This document shows, in pieces, positions 5,363 through 12,039 of a stretch of 12,039 nt of DNA; position 1 is the first letter of the stretch, and the number at the start of each line of letters is the position of its first letter. The notes beneath the pieces were generated by a model, which saw only the letters and a list, made by a program, of their open reading frames with translations, searched no databases and was not told the DNA's origin. The stretch comes from an uncultured Eubacteriales bacterium. Lineage in GTDB: Bacteria; Bacillota; Clostridia; Oscillospirales; Acutalibacteraceae. The stretch covers positions 1 through 12,039 of the forward strand of contig ONVG01000050.1 of assembly GCA_900321195.1 (NCBI GenBank). Direction: 5' to 3'. The position numbers were made by a program, and so were the translations under genes.

Positions 5363-5905
5363 TTATCTGCTGTTTATCTCCAACACACTGCCCTCTGCTC
5401 TCTGACATTTCTTTTCCGCAAGCTTTGCTTTATGGATGACAGCTTTTCTCAGCTTTTGCAGACGCAGACGATTGTACCTTTGTATAAACACAAAGGGGAG
5501 ATTTCCTAAGAACAGAAAAAACGTAAGTATCAGTGCCATAAAGAATGAATTTATCAGAAAAATTATTACGAAGAACCAGCAGTTCATTGTATGGTTCCAT
5601 TCTCCCCGACATGTTTCCATTATAAATCTGTCTATATATTCTACGGTTATGTCGTCAAGATGATTTTTAGAAAATCCGTCCTTGCCTATATGCTGAGGAA
5701 GGATATCCTTCCACTGATTTATTTTAAGAACATCACTGTAGAATCTTCCGCCCTTTTCCCATTTGTGCGGCTGATACATTTTTTTATCAGGGGAAAAGGA
5801 TGATGTATCTCTGAAAACACAAATAAAAAAAGTCGCATAATGCCATACTGCGCCCAAAAGAATATTTACAAGAATAGTAGTGATAAGTGATTGCTCTTGT
5901 AACAT
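5363..5905 (-). CDS. CrtO-like acyltransferase-family membrane protein
   Basis: A 180-residue membrane protein. A first hydrophobic span covers about residues 8-30 and a second, longer hydrophobic region about 109-141; the C-terminus is basic and helical. Between them are MYQPHKWEKGGRFYSDVLKI (43-62), WKD (65-67) and METCRGEWNH (96-105). These match my memory of the family of glycosyl-4,4'-diaponeurosporenoate acyltransferase (CrtO of staphyloxanthin synthesis), whose H/E-containing ETCRGEWxH and KWEKGGRxY motifs are typical. No other carotenoid gene is present, so the substrate is probably not staphyloxanthin; a lipid or glycolipid acylation role is only a guess. GGAGG lies 9 bases before the ATG, and a TATAAT sits at 5929-5934 without a convincing -35. 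It starts the two-gene unit with rsmE. Confidence 0.78.
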   Translation of the reverse strand: MLQEQSLITTILVNILLGAVWHYATFFICVFRDTSSFSPDKKMYQPHKWEKGGRFYSDVLKINQWKDILPQHIGKDGFSKNHLDDITVEYIDRFIMETCRGEWNHTMNCWFFVIIFLINSFFMALILTFFLFLGNLPFVFIQRYNRLRLQKLRKAVIHKAKLAEKKCQRAEGSVLEINSR

Positions 5906-6088
5906 AAAATTTCGCCTCCATATATTTTATTATATAACTATCCGGAATGCAAAATGTTAACAAACTGTGAACGCAGAAAAATGCTTATTTTTCGACAAAT
6001 AATACTTGAAAAAAGAGTAAAAAATTGATACCCTATATTATATCATAAAAGTATTGTACAATAAAAAAATAGTGAAACGAGGGATAAT

Positions 6089-6598
6089 ATGCAAGATAAG
6101 AAAATTTATGAGCTGTCTGCGCTTCTCGTACACGAGCTTACAGAAAAAAAGCTGAAAATAGCCTCTGCCGAAAGTCTGACAGGCGGAATGATATCGGAGC
6201 TTATAACAAGTGTTTCAGGCTCTTCCGCTGTGTTTGAGTGCGGTATATGCTCTTACTCAAACAGAATAAAGCATGAAGTGCTTGGCGTGTCTGAAAAAAC
6301 TCTTGAAGAATACACTGAATACAGCTTTAAAACAGCCGAAGAAATGGCTGAGGGTGTCCGCAGGATATCCGGCGCCGATATCGCCGTATCTACCACAGGA
6401 ATAGCGGGACCGGGCGGATTCAGTGAAGAAAAGCCTGTCGGTTTAGTATATGTCGGTATAAGCGCGGAAAATTACAATAAGTCCTATGAATTTCATTTTT
6501 CGGAGGGCGCGGAAAATGAAAGGGAAATGATACGTAAAAAAGCTGCCGCCGCTGCGCTTGATATCGCCTTTGAATACATAAAAAATATCAAAAAATAG
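6089..6598 (+). CDS. pncC: CinA C-terminal-type NMN amidohydrolase
   Basis: A 169-residue protein matching the stand-alone CinA C-terminal domain (PncC), which hydrolyses nicotinamide mononucleotide to nicotinate mononucleotide and ammonia in pyridine-nucleotide salvage. The signatures are ASAESLTGG (25-33, including the proposed catalytic serine), SYSNRIKHEVLGV (55-67), TTGIAGPGG (102-110) and EEKPVGLVYVG (113-123). It lacks the N-terminal COG1058 domain that many Firmicutes CinA proteins carry, and nothing upstream encodes it. The start has GAGGG 5-6 bases upstream. It is transcribed divergently from the CrtO-like gene across a 183-base AT-rich gap in which I could not place a convincing promoter. 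No clear terminator follows. Confidence 0.92.
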   Translation: MQDKKIYELSALLVHELTEKKLKIASAESLTGGMISELITSVSGSSAVFECGICSYSNRIKHEVLGVSEKTLEEYTEYSFKTAEEMAEGVRRISGADIAVSTTGIAGPGGFSEEKPVGLVYVGISAENYNKSYEFHFSEGAENEREMIRKKAAAAALDIAFEYIKNIKK

Positions 6599-6670
6599 AG
6601 AATTTCCGCTTTTGTGTATTATTCTTTATTTTTTAAAATATATTTGTTGTTTTTATCATATCCTGTTGTG

Positions 6671-6729
6671 CAAAATTCACCTTGTTATCAATATTGAATT
6701 AGAATAAATAAATTCAATGTAGAATTTTG
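6671..6729. promoter_or_regulatory. Nested inverted repeats upstream of the malQ promoter
   Basis: An outer pair CAAAATTC (6671-6678) with GAATTTTG (6722-6729) encloses an inner pair ATTGAATT (6693-6700) with AATTCAAT (6711-6718). The array ends 11 bases before the -35 box of malQ. No T-run follows, so it is not a good terminator for pncC. It could hold operator sites for a maltose or carbon regulator; this is inference in an AT-rich context. Confidence 0.4.
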
Positions 6730-6739
6730 TGCAAAACTA

Positions 6740-6768
6740 TTGATTATGCAAAAAGATTATGTTAAAAT
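6740..6768 (+). promoter_or_regulatory. Promoter of malQ-glgP
   Basis: TTGATT (6740-6745), a 17-base spacer and TAAAAT (6763-6768), with TG one base before the -10 (extended -10). The expected start is near 6775, leaving a leader of about 88 bases before the malQ ATG. Confidence 0.7.
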
Positions 6769-6790
6769 GTTTAGTGAATGATAATGCTTT

Positions 6791-6824
6791 ATAAGTATAA
6801 ATGTCTGTACTTATAGAAGTACAG
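6791..6824 (+). promoter_or_regulatory. Leader RNA with two competing hairpins
   Basis: CTGTACTT (6805-6812) and AAGTACAG (6817-6824) form a perfect 8-bp hairpin with loop ATAG. ATAAGTA (6791-6797) can instead pair with TACTTAT (6808-6814), using the same bases, so the two structures exclude each other. Neither covers the ribosome binding site at 6847-6851. No known riboswitch consensus is recognisable, so it may simply be a stabilising 5' hairpin. Confidence 0.35.
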
Positions 6825-6862
6825 GTCAGCCTCTAATATTTCAGACAGGAGATGATTTAAAA

Positions 6863-9226
6863 ATGGCAAGAAGTGCGGGCATATTGATGCCCATTACAGC
6901 GCTCCCATCGCCCTATGGCATAGGTACGCTGGGAAAGGAAGCTTATGACTTCGTTGACTTCCTGAAAATTTCAGGTCAGAAGTACTGGCAGCTTCTTCCG
7001 GTAGGTCCCACAAGCTATGGAGATTCACCTTATCAGTCTTTCTCGACTTATGCAGGTAATCCCTACATGATCGATCTTGATATGCTTTGTGATCAGGGAC
7101 TCCTTATCAAAGAAGATCTTAAAAAGATCGACTGGGGTTCAAATTCGCAGTATATCGACTATGAAAAGATCTATAACGAAAGATTTAAGGTGCTCAGACA
7201 GGCTTATGAGAACTTCAAATCTATGGATCAGCAGGAATACTGGGACTTTATGAGGGACGAGGACAGATGGCTCACCGATTACGCTCTTTACATGTCTGTA
7301 AAGAAGCTGTTTGACGAGAAGCCGTGGCCTGAGTGGCCCGACCACCTTATAAAATACAGAAATCCCGATACTATCAGACATTATCTTAACTATCTCTATG
7401 AGGATGTAATGTTCTGGAAGTTCGTTCAGTTCATCTTCTACAAGCAGTGGGGTGAACTTAAAAAGTATGCAAACGATAACGGCATCAAGCTTTTCGGCGA
7501 TATGCCTATATACGTTGCTATGGACAGCGCAGATACCTGGGCTAATCCTGAGGTGTTCTGGCTGGACGACGAAAGAAAGCCTGTATGCGTAGCAGGCTGT
7601 CCGCCTGATTATTTCTCCGAAACAGGTCAGTTCTGGGGCAATCCTCTCTATGACTGGATATACCTTGAGGAAACCGGTTTTGACTGGTGGATAAGACGTG
7701 TTGAGGGCGCTGCAAGAATGTTCGACGTTACAAGGATCGACCATTTCAGAGCTTTCGACCAGTTCTATGCTATCCCATACGGTTCAGAAAATGCTATCAA
7801 TGGCGAGTGGATAGACGGTCCTAAGATGAAGTTCTTCAATAAGATGAAGGAGCGTCTTGGTGATGTTCCGATCATCGCAGAGGATCTCGGTCTTATGACT
7901 CCCGGCGTTAAAAAGCTTCTCCAGGAGTCAGGCTATCCCGGCATGAAGATACTCGAGTTTGCATTCGATTCACGTGCAAATAATGACTATCTGCCGCATA
8001 ACTATACAAGCAACAGCGTTTGCTATACCGGTACTCACGACAACGATACTATAATGAGCTGGCTGAAAACTATCTCTAAATCAGACTTCGATTTTGCAAA
8101 GGGCTATTGCGCTCTTGACAAGACTGAAGGCTATAACTGGGGATTCATACGTACAGCTTATGCAAGTGTCAGTGATTACGCTATAGTGCAGATGCAGGAT
8201 ATTCTTGGTCTCGGCGGAGAAGCAAGAATGAACGAGCCGTCCACTCTCGGCAAAAACTGGACATGGAGAATGAAGGCAGGAGCTTTGACTCCAAGAATTT
8301 CTCAGAAGCTTTATAACTTGTCAAAAATTTACAGAAGGCTGGAGGATGACAAAAAGATGAAGAAAAATGCCATTATGGACAACCTTATACTCACCGCTAA
8401 AAATGAGTATTGTAAGGATATCAAGGAGCTTTCACCTGCTGAGCTGCATGAGGCTCTCGGTAAGGCTATGATGGGCGAAATAGCTCAGAGATGGGCTGAA
8501 AGCAAGCAGAACCATGCAAATCACCGCCGCGCATACTATCTCTCGGCAGAATTCCTTATGGGTCGTATGATGTACAACAACCTTTATGCAATGGGCATTC
8601 TTGATCAGACTAAGAAGCTTCTTGCTGCTAAGGATATCGATATCAACGTATTTGAGGAGATAGACGATGCTGCTCTCGGTAACGGTGGTCTTGGCCGTCT
8701 TGCTGCATGTTTCCTTGATTCCGCAGCTACTCATGATGTTCCTCTCGATGGATACGGCATCCGTTATAAGTACGGTCTGTTCAAGCAGCAGATAATCAAC
8801 GGTGAGCAGGTAGAGGTTGCTGACGACTGGCAGAGCTTCGGCGATCCGTGGTGCATAAGAAGAAACGAGGATACAGTTATAGTTGAGTTTGCTGACCAGA
8901 AGGTAAAGGCTGTTCCTTATGATATGGCTGTTATAGGCTACGGCACAGACAATATCAATACTCTCCGTCTGTGGCAGGCTGAGGCTATCAACGACTTCAA
9001 CTTCCTTGAGTTCAACTCATGTAATTATGAGGCTGCTGTTAAGGAAAAGAATGCTGCTGAGAATATCTCAAAGGTTCTCTATCCTAACGACAACAGCTAC
9101 GAAGGAAAGGTACTCAGACTCAAGCAGCAGTACTTCTTCTCATCTGCATCTCTCCAGGATATACTCAAGAGATATAAGGCAAGACACGGCACAGATTTCT
9201 CACACTTCTCAGAAACCACACTGTAA
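6863..9226 (+). CDS. malQ: MalQ fused in frame to the N-terminal part of GlgP
   Basis: A 787-codon frame. Residues 1 to about 492 are a complete clostridial-size 4-alpha-glucanotransferase (amylomaltase, GH77), which transfers maltodextrin segments between glucans in the cytoplasm: GILMPITALPSPYGIG near the N-terminus, TRIDHFRAFD with nucleophile D293, AEDLG with acid/base E340, THDND with D393, and the usual end ALTPRISQKLYNLSKIYRR. Instead of a stop, six residues (LEDDKK) lead to M499, where a glycogen phosphorylase begins: LSAEFLMGR (560-568), GNGGLGRLAACFLDS (606-620), GYGIRYKYGLFKQ. The frame stops after HFSETTL, at the deletion described for glgP. AGGAG precedes ATG 6863. A glgP-like ribosome site (GGAGG, 8341-8345) is retained inside the fusion. 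MalQ activity may survive; the phosphorylase part is truncated. Confidence 0.9.
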   Translation: MARSAGILMPITALPSPYGIGTLGKEAYDFVDFLKISGQKYWQLLPVGPTSYGDSPYQSFSTYAGNPYMIDLDMLCDQGLLIKEDLKKIDWGSNSQYIDYEKIYNERFKVLRQAYENFKSMDQQEYWDFMRDEDRWLTDYALYMSVKKLFDEKPWPEWPDHLIKYRNPDTIRHYLNYLYEDVMFWKFVQFIFYKQWGELKKYANDNGIKLFGDMPIYVAMDSADTWANPEVFWLDDERKPVCVAGCPPDYFSETGQFWGNPLYDWIYLEETGFDWWIRRVEGAARMFDVTRIDHFRAFDQFYAIPYGSENAINGEWIDGPKMKFFNKMKERLGDVPIIAEDLGLMTPGVKKLLQESGYPGMKILEFAFDSRANNDYLPHNYTSNSVCYTGTHDNDTIMSWLKTISKSDFDFAKGYCALDKTEGYNWGFIRTAYASVSDYAIVQMQDILGLGGEARMNEPSTLGKNWTWRMKAGALTPRISQKLYNLSKIYRRLEDDKKMKKNAIMDNLILTAKNEYCKDIKELSPAELHEALGKAMMGEIAQRWAESKQNHANHRRAYYLSAEFLMGRMMYNNLYAMGILDQTKKLLAAKDIDINVFEEIDDAALGNGGLGRLAACFLDSAATHDVPLDGYGIRYKYGLFKQQIINGEQVEVADDWQSFGDPWCIRRNEDTVIVEFADQKVKAVPYDMAVIGYGTDNINTLRLWQAEAINDFNFLEFNSCNYEAAVKEKNAAENISKVLYPNDNSYEGKVLRLKQQYFFSSASLQDILKRYKARHGTDFSHFSETTL

Positions 9227-10632
9227 TGCAGGAAGCTCTTGAAAAATGGAGCATAGACCTCATGACAAGCATTATCCCGAATGTTTACAACATCATCGTA
9301 AGAATCAACGACAAGCTCGTTGGTGAGCTTACAGCTAAGGGCTATGCAGAACCCACAGAGGAAGCTAAGAAGGCTGCCAAGAAGGGCGAAGCACCAAAGA
9401 CTAAGCTCGACAACATGAGAATAATCGACAACGGTGTTGTACACATGGCTCGTATGGCTACATATGCATCAAGCTATGTAAACGGCGTTGCTGCTATCCA
9501 TACTCAGATACTTAAAGACGATACACTCAAAGAGTGGTATGAGCTTTATCCTGAGCGTTTCCAGAACAAGACAAACGGTGTTACACAGCGCCGCTGGCTC
9601 GGTCTTTGCAACCCTGAGCTTTCAGAGTTCATCACAGACCTTATCGGCAAAAAGTGGGTACGCAACCTTGACGACCTCAAGAGACTTGAAAAAAAGATCG
9701 GCAACGAGCAGATCGACAAGTTCAACGGCATCAAGTATCTCAAGAAAAAGCAGCTCTCTGAGTTCATCCAGAAGCATGACCATGTTTACATTGATCCTGA
9801 CTTCATGTTTGATATTCAGGTAAAGCGTCTCCATGAGTATAAGAGACAGCTTATGAATGCTTTCTCTATCATGGCTATATACTTCCGTCTTAAAGAGGGC
9901 AAGCTCCCCAACTTCACACCTACAGCATTCATATTCGGTGCTAAGGCTGCTCCGGGCTATAGAAGAGCTAAGGCTATCATCAAGTACATCAATGAGATCG
10001 CTAACCTTGTAAACAACGATCCTGATGTAAACAACAAGATGAAGGTAGTATTCGTTTCAAACTACAACGTATCCTATGCTGAGAAGATAATTCCTGCTGC
10101 TGATATACATGAGCAGATCTCAACTGCCGGCACAGAGGCTTCAGGTACAAGTAACATGAAGTTTATGATAAACGGTGCTGTTACTATCGGTACATGGGAC
10201 GGCGCTAACATCGAGATAGCTGAGAATGCAGGTGTCGAGAACGAGTACATCTTTGGCGCAAGAGTTGAAGAGATCAACGAGCTCAAGAAGAATTATGATC
10301 CTAAGAAGCTCTATGAGTCCAATGATGAGATGAAGAGAGTTATCGATACTCTTATCGACGGTCGTTTCAGCGACGGCGGCAAGACAGGCGAAGGCTCATT
10401 TGCAGAGCTTCACGATTCACTCCTCAAGGGCGCACCGTGGCATCCGGCTGATCATTACTTCATTCTCAGAGATCTTCCTGAGTACATTGAAACTAAGATC
10501 AGAGTTAACAACGACTATAAAGACAGACGCGGATTTGCTTGGAAGTGCCTCATGAACACAGCACATTCCGGTCAGTTCTCATCTGACCGTACTATCCTCC
10601 AGTATGCTACAGAGCTTTGGAAGGTTAAATAA
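8357..10632 (+). pseudogene. glgP: Glycogen/maltodextrin phosphorylase, broken by internal deletion
   Basis: This marks the extent of the original phosphorylase gene, which releases glucose-1-phosphate from alpha-1,4-glucan using pyridoxal phosphate. The N-terminal 286 residues (M499 to E784 of the fused frame) and the C-terminal portion are both well conserved. At 9212-9216 the sequence jumps from HFSE straight to NHTVMQEALEKW, read in another frame. In homologues about 44 residues lie between, including the NDTHP segment with the catalytic-site histidine (His377 in rabbit muscle enzyme). The frame offset requires a loss of 1 modulo 3, fitting about 133 bases. Restored length would be near 800 residues, normal for the family. 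Either a real mutation or an assembly error explains it. Confidence 0.85.
9226..10632 (+). CDS. glgP: C-terminal fragment of glycogen phosphorylase
   Basis: A 468-residue frame holding the rest of GlgP: MQEALEKW (start), NKTNGVTQRRWL, VKRLHEYKRQLMNA, EASGTSNMKFMINGA with the pyridoxal-phosphate lysine at K312, and TWDGANIEI. The homology begins upstream of the ATG: the four codons before it read NHTV in the same frame, so 9226 is an internal methionine of the old gene and not a natural start. There is no Shine-Dalgarno before it. The preceding stop overlaps it as TAATG, so reinitiation by ribosomes finishing the fused frame is possible. Alone it lacks the N-terminal domain and should be inactive. 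It is followed by its own terminator. Confidence 0.88.
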   Translation: MQEALEKWSIDLMTSIIPNVYNIIVRINDKLVGELTAKGYAEPTEEAKKAAKKGEAPKTKLDNMRIIDNGVVHMARMATYASSYVNGVAAIHTQILKDDTLKEWYELYPERFQNKTNGVTQRRWLGLCNPELSEFITDLIGKKWVRNLDDLKRLEKKIGNEQIDKFNGIKYLKKKQLSEFIQKHDHVYIDPDFMFDIQVKRLHEYKRQLMNAFSIMAIYFRLKEGKLPNFTPTAFIFGAKAAPGYRRAKAIIKYINEIANLVNNDPDVNNKMKVVFVSNYNVSYAEKIIPAADIHEQISTAGTEASGTSNMKFMINGAVTIGTWDGANIEIAENAGVENEYIFGARVEEINELKKNYDPKKLYESNDEMKRVIDTLIDGRFSDGGKTGEGSFAELHDSLLKGAPWHPADHYFILRDLPEYIETKIRVNNDYKDRRGFAWKCLMNTAHSGQFSSDRTILQYATELWKVK

Positions 10633-10652
10633 TAACGGTTATTAAATAAATT

Positions 10653-10688
10653 ACGGACACAGCTTTAAACGGCTGTGTCCGTTTTGTT
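10653..10688 (+). terminator. Terminator of the malQ-glgP unit
   Basis: A perfect 11-bp stem, ACGGACACAGC (10653-10663) with GCTGTGTCCGT (10672-10682), 8-base loop, then TTTTGTTTG. It lies 20 bases after the glgP stop. Confidence 0.93.
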
Positions 10689-10703
10689 TGGGAGCTTTTG
10701 CAT

Positions 10704-10730
10704 AAAAAAGGGAGCAGGTTTCCTGCTCCT
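10704..10730 (-). terminator. Minus-strand terminator of the tRNA-Leu transcript
   Basis: On the minus strand, GGAGCAGG and CCTGCTCC (10722-10729 with 10711-10718) pair around an AAA loop, then come C and six T residues (10704-10709 read in reverse). It faces the glgP terminator and ends transcription coming from tRNA-Leu. The roughly 110 bases between it and the trailer hold no gene I can support. Confidence 0.85.
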
Positions 10731-10842
10731 GAAAAATACTGACTTTATTCGCTGACGTCAAGCTGTTGCCGGGCGATAATTTTAAATAATAAATAAAAAA
10801 GAATAAAGAATAATACAGAAACGCCCAAAAAGACATCTTTAT

Positions 10843-10878
10843 TATTTAAGCCCCGTCACCTCAGTAACGGGGCTTTTC
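10843..10878 (-). repeat. tRNA trailer hairpin element, copy 2
   Basis: Directly after the tRNA-Leu discriminator base the minus strand reads GAAAAGCCCCGTTACTGAG and on to CTTAAATA. It matches 33 of 36 bases of the element after tRNA-Met (945-980), in the same orientation relative to its tRNA. The stem is GC-rich with a short loop. As in copy 1, no T-run follows in this orientation and a separate terminator lies downstream. Confidence 0.75.
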
Positions 10879-10962
10879 TGCCGGTAACCGGACTTGAACC
10901 GGTACGGATGTTACTCCGAGGGATTTTAAGTCCCTTGCGTCTGCCTATTTCGCCATACCGGC
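10879..10962 (-). tRNA. tRNA-Leu(TAA), no encoded CCA
   Basis: An 84-base class II tRNA. The acceptor GCCGGTA pairs with TACCGGC; discriminator A is followed by GAAAA, so CCA is not encoded. The anticodon stem AGGGA/TCCCT encloses CTTAAAA, giving anticodon TAA (leucine, TTA and TTG codons). A long variable arm (CGGAGTAACATCCG) and a T arm with GGTTCAAGTCC are present. It is a single-gene unit with its own promoter (11030-11058). Confidence 0.96.
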
Positions 10963-10983
10963 ATCTTGTATGACTTCATGATG

Positions 10984-11010
10984 CTGTTCCGAAAACGATT
11001 TTCGGAACAG
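10984..11010 (-). other. Hairpin in the tRNA-Leu leader
   Basis: A perfect 12-bp stem, CTGTTCCGAAAA with TTTTCGGAACAG, and a 3-base loop. It lies between the promoter and tRNA-Leu, 21 bases before the tRNA 5' end. No T-run follows on the minus strand. It could shape 5' leader processing or act as a weak stop for read-through from the carboxypeptidase gene; neither is shown. Confidence 0.5.
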
Positions 11011-11029
11011 AAACTTTTTCGCCACCAAG

Positions 11030-11058
11030 ATTATAACATATTGCTTTTGATATTTCAA
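11030..11058 (-). promoter_or_regulatory. Promoter of tRNA-Leu
   Basis: On the minus strand, TTGAAA (11053-11058), a 17-base spacer and a perfect TATAAT (11030-11035), preceded by TG as an extended -10. Transcription should start near 11023. The -35 lies 10 bases after the carboxypeptidase stop and is flanked by an inverted repeat, TATCAAAA/TTTTGATA. Confidence 0.85.
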
Positions 11059-11068
11059 TATATTTTTA

Positions 11069-12039
11069 TCAAAACTTACGATATTTCTTTACGGAACGGC
11101 GTGATTTTTTCTTGCGCCTGTAGAGCCTGAATGAGATTATATATATTATAACGATACCTATTATTGTTATAAGCGATATAACGAACCATTTTGAAGTTAT
11201 TACATTCTTTATTCCGTCAAATGCTGTCAGCAGCTCACTTCTGTCCACTGTTTCCGAGGCGACAAGATCCATCGTTACAAGCTCATTGCCTTTATAACTC
11301 AGCGTTACAGAGCCTATTCTCTGACCTTCTTTTACCGGTGCTTCTATGCTTGTCGGCAAGTCGTATTTTCTCTCAAAATCGGAACTCTTGATATTATCGG
11401 GGAGTATTGTTGAATAGCTGCCCGAAGGCTTCAGCTGTATCTTATCCTTGTTCCACGCAAAATCAAGGTCTATCTCTTTTACAAGGTCGTTTTTATCTAT
11501 AACAGACTGTATGCTCAGATTTCCGAAAGCCCATTCATAAAGGTCTATCGAATCCATCATTGCGCCGTTGTCGTAGAATCCGCCGTGTTTGATATCTTCA
11601 TACGGTGCATCGTATGCTACACAAAGATAGGTATAGCCGCCTCTTTCGGCGCTCGTTACTATACAGTAGCCTGAATCATTGCCTGTTGAGCCTGTCTTTA
11701 TGCCCTTTGTGAATTTATAGTAAAGATTTCCGCCTCTTACCGGATCTATCATCGAGTTTGTAGTTACAAGATATCTGTCCTCACCTATACAGTCGGATGT
11801 AGCCGTATTGCATATCTCCATGAAATACGGCAGCTTCATAGCGTATTTTGCTATTTTAGCCATATCTCTTGCGGTAGTATAGTGCTTTTCATCATGCAGG
11901 CCGTGAGGATTTGCAAAGTGAGTGTTTTCACAGCCAAGCTCCTTTGCTTTTTCGTTCATCATGTCAACAAACTTGTTTATATCGCCTTCGCCTATAAAGT
12001 CAGCCAGCACCAAAGCCGCATCATTTCCCGACGGTATCA
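11069..12039 (-). CDS. dacF: D-alanyl-D-alanine carboxypeptidase, N-terminus outside the window
   Basis: The C-terminal 323 codons of a peptidase S11 (low-molecular-weight penicillin-binding protein), which removes the terminal D-alanine from peptidoglycan pentapeptides at the outer membrane face. The frame is open to the window end, so the gene starts beyond it; the SxxK motif and signal peptide are outside. Visible are IPSGNDAA with the SxN motif (12023-12031), NTHFANPHGLHDEKHYTTA (typical of the family) and KTGSTGNDSG with the KTG motif (11690-11698). A beta-rich C-terminal domain follows, then a membrane span (WFVISLITIIGIVIIYIISF) and a very basic tail (RRKKKSRRSVKKYRKF). Most DacA/DacF proteins anchor with an amphipathic helix; a true span with a basic tail is common in Clostridia. 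The exact symbol is uncertain. Confidence 0.9.
   Translation of the reverse strand, partial: IPSGNDAALVLADFIGEGDINKFVDMMNEKAKELGCENTHFANPHGLHDEKHYTTARDMAKIAKYAMKLPYFMEICNTATSDCIGEDRYLVTTNSMIDPVRGGNLYYKFTKGIKTGSTGNDSGYCIVTSAERGGYTYLCVAYDAPYEDIKHGGFYDNGAMMDSIDLYEWAFGNLSIQSVIDKNDLVKEIDLDFAWNKDKIQLKPSGSYSTILPDNIKSSDFERKYDLPTSIEAPVKEGQRIGSVTLSYKGNELVTMDLVASETVDRSELLTAFDGIKNVITSKWFVISLITIIGIVIIYIISFRLYRRKKKSRRSVKKYRKF

Noticed and set aside
5906..6088. Strong divergent promoters between the CrtO-like gene and pncC
   Set aside because: A TATAAT exists at 5929-5934 on the minus strand, but no -35 at proper spacing is convincing, and no pair fits on the plus strand.
6791..6824. Known riboswitch in the malQ leader
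   Set aside because: The structure is small and matches no riboswitch consensus I know; it is listed only as competing hairpins.
7139..7744. 201-codon minus-strand open frame within malQ
   Set aside because: It is antisense to the conserved catalytic region of MalQ; its openness follows from codon bias.
10651..10836. 61-codon minus-strand open frame
   Set aside because: It runs through two terminator hairpins, has no ribosome binding site and looks like a chance frame.

Overview
The window reads as a chromosomal piece of a low-to-moderate GC, Gram-positive anaerobe of the Clostridia, most likely a gut Ruminococcus-type organism (Oscillospiraceae). This is inferred from strong AGGAGG-type ribosome binding sites, TTGAnn/TATAAT promoters, rRNA and tRNA sequence style, a surface protein with a D/E/P/S repeat stalk and a QTGD-type C-terminal anchor, and clostridial-type MalQ and GlgP. 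The species cannot be fixed from the sequence alone.

Region 1 (1-1094, + strand) is the distal part of an rRNA operon: the 3' end of 23S rRNA, tRNA-Lys(CTT), tRNA-Glu(CTC), 5S rRNA, tRNA-Asn(GTT) and tRNA-Met(CAT). Two tRNA genes therefore lie between 23S and 5S. Several spacers carry a hairpin, and the operon ends in two successive terminator-like hairpins. About 730 bases of mostly very AT-rich DNA follow, with possible gene debris, inverted repeats and a palindrome. This leads to the promoter of a secreted, wall- or membrane-anchored protein (1828-2661) that may bind glucan.

Region 2 (2741-5905, - strand) has two short transcription units. The distal unit has its own promoter and encodes a tRNA-dihydrouridine synthase (dusB-like) and an uncharacterised membrane-anchored protein. 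The proximal unit encodes a CrtO-like acyltransferase-family membrane protein followed by the 16S rRNA m3U1498 methyltransferase rsmE. A 102-base nested inverted-repeat element sits between the two units.

Region 3 (6089-10688, + strand) holds a stand-alone CinA C-terminal-type NMN amidohydrolase (pncC-like) and then an alpha-glucan utilisation unit, 4-alpha-glucanotransferase (malQ) and glycogen/maltodextrin phosphorylase (glgP). The two are abnormal here. MalQ runs in frame, without a stop, into the start of GlgP. GlgP is then broken by an inferred deletion of about 133 bases that removes the conserved NDTHP segment and shifts the frame at 9212-9216. The remaining C-terminal part begins at an ATG overlapping the stop (TAATG). 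Intact, the pair would disproportionate maltodextrins (MalQ) and release glucose-1-phosphate from them (GlgP).

Region 4 (10704-12039, - strand) holds tRNA-Leu(TAA) with its own promoter, a trailer and a terminator, and the 3' part of a D-Ala-D-Ala carboxypeptidase gene that runs off the window edge. The trailer after tRNA-Leu is nearly identical to that after tRNA-Met.

I see no CRISPR array, transposase, phage gene or recognisable defence system. The most interesting items are the broken malQ-glgP fusion, the tRNA genes between 23S and 5S, the shared tRNA trailer element, the nested inverted-repeat element and the surface protein.
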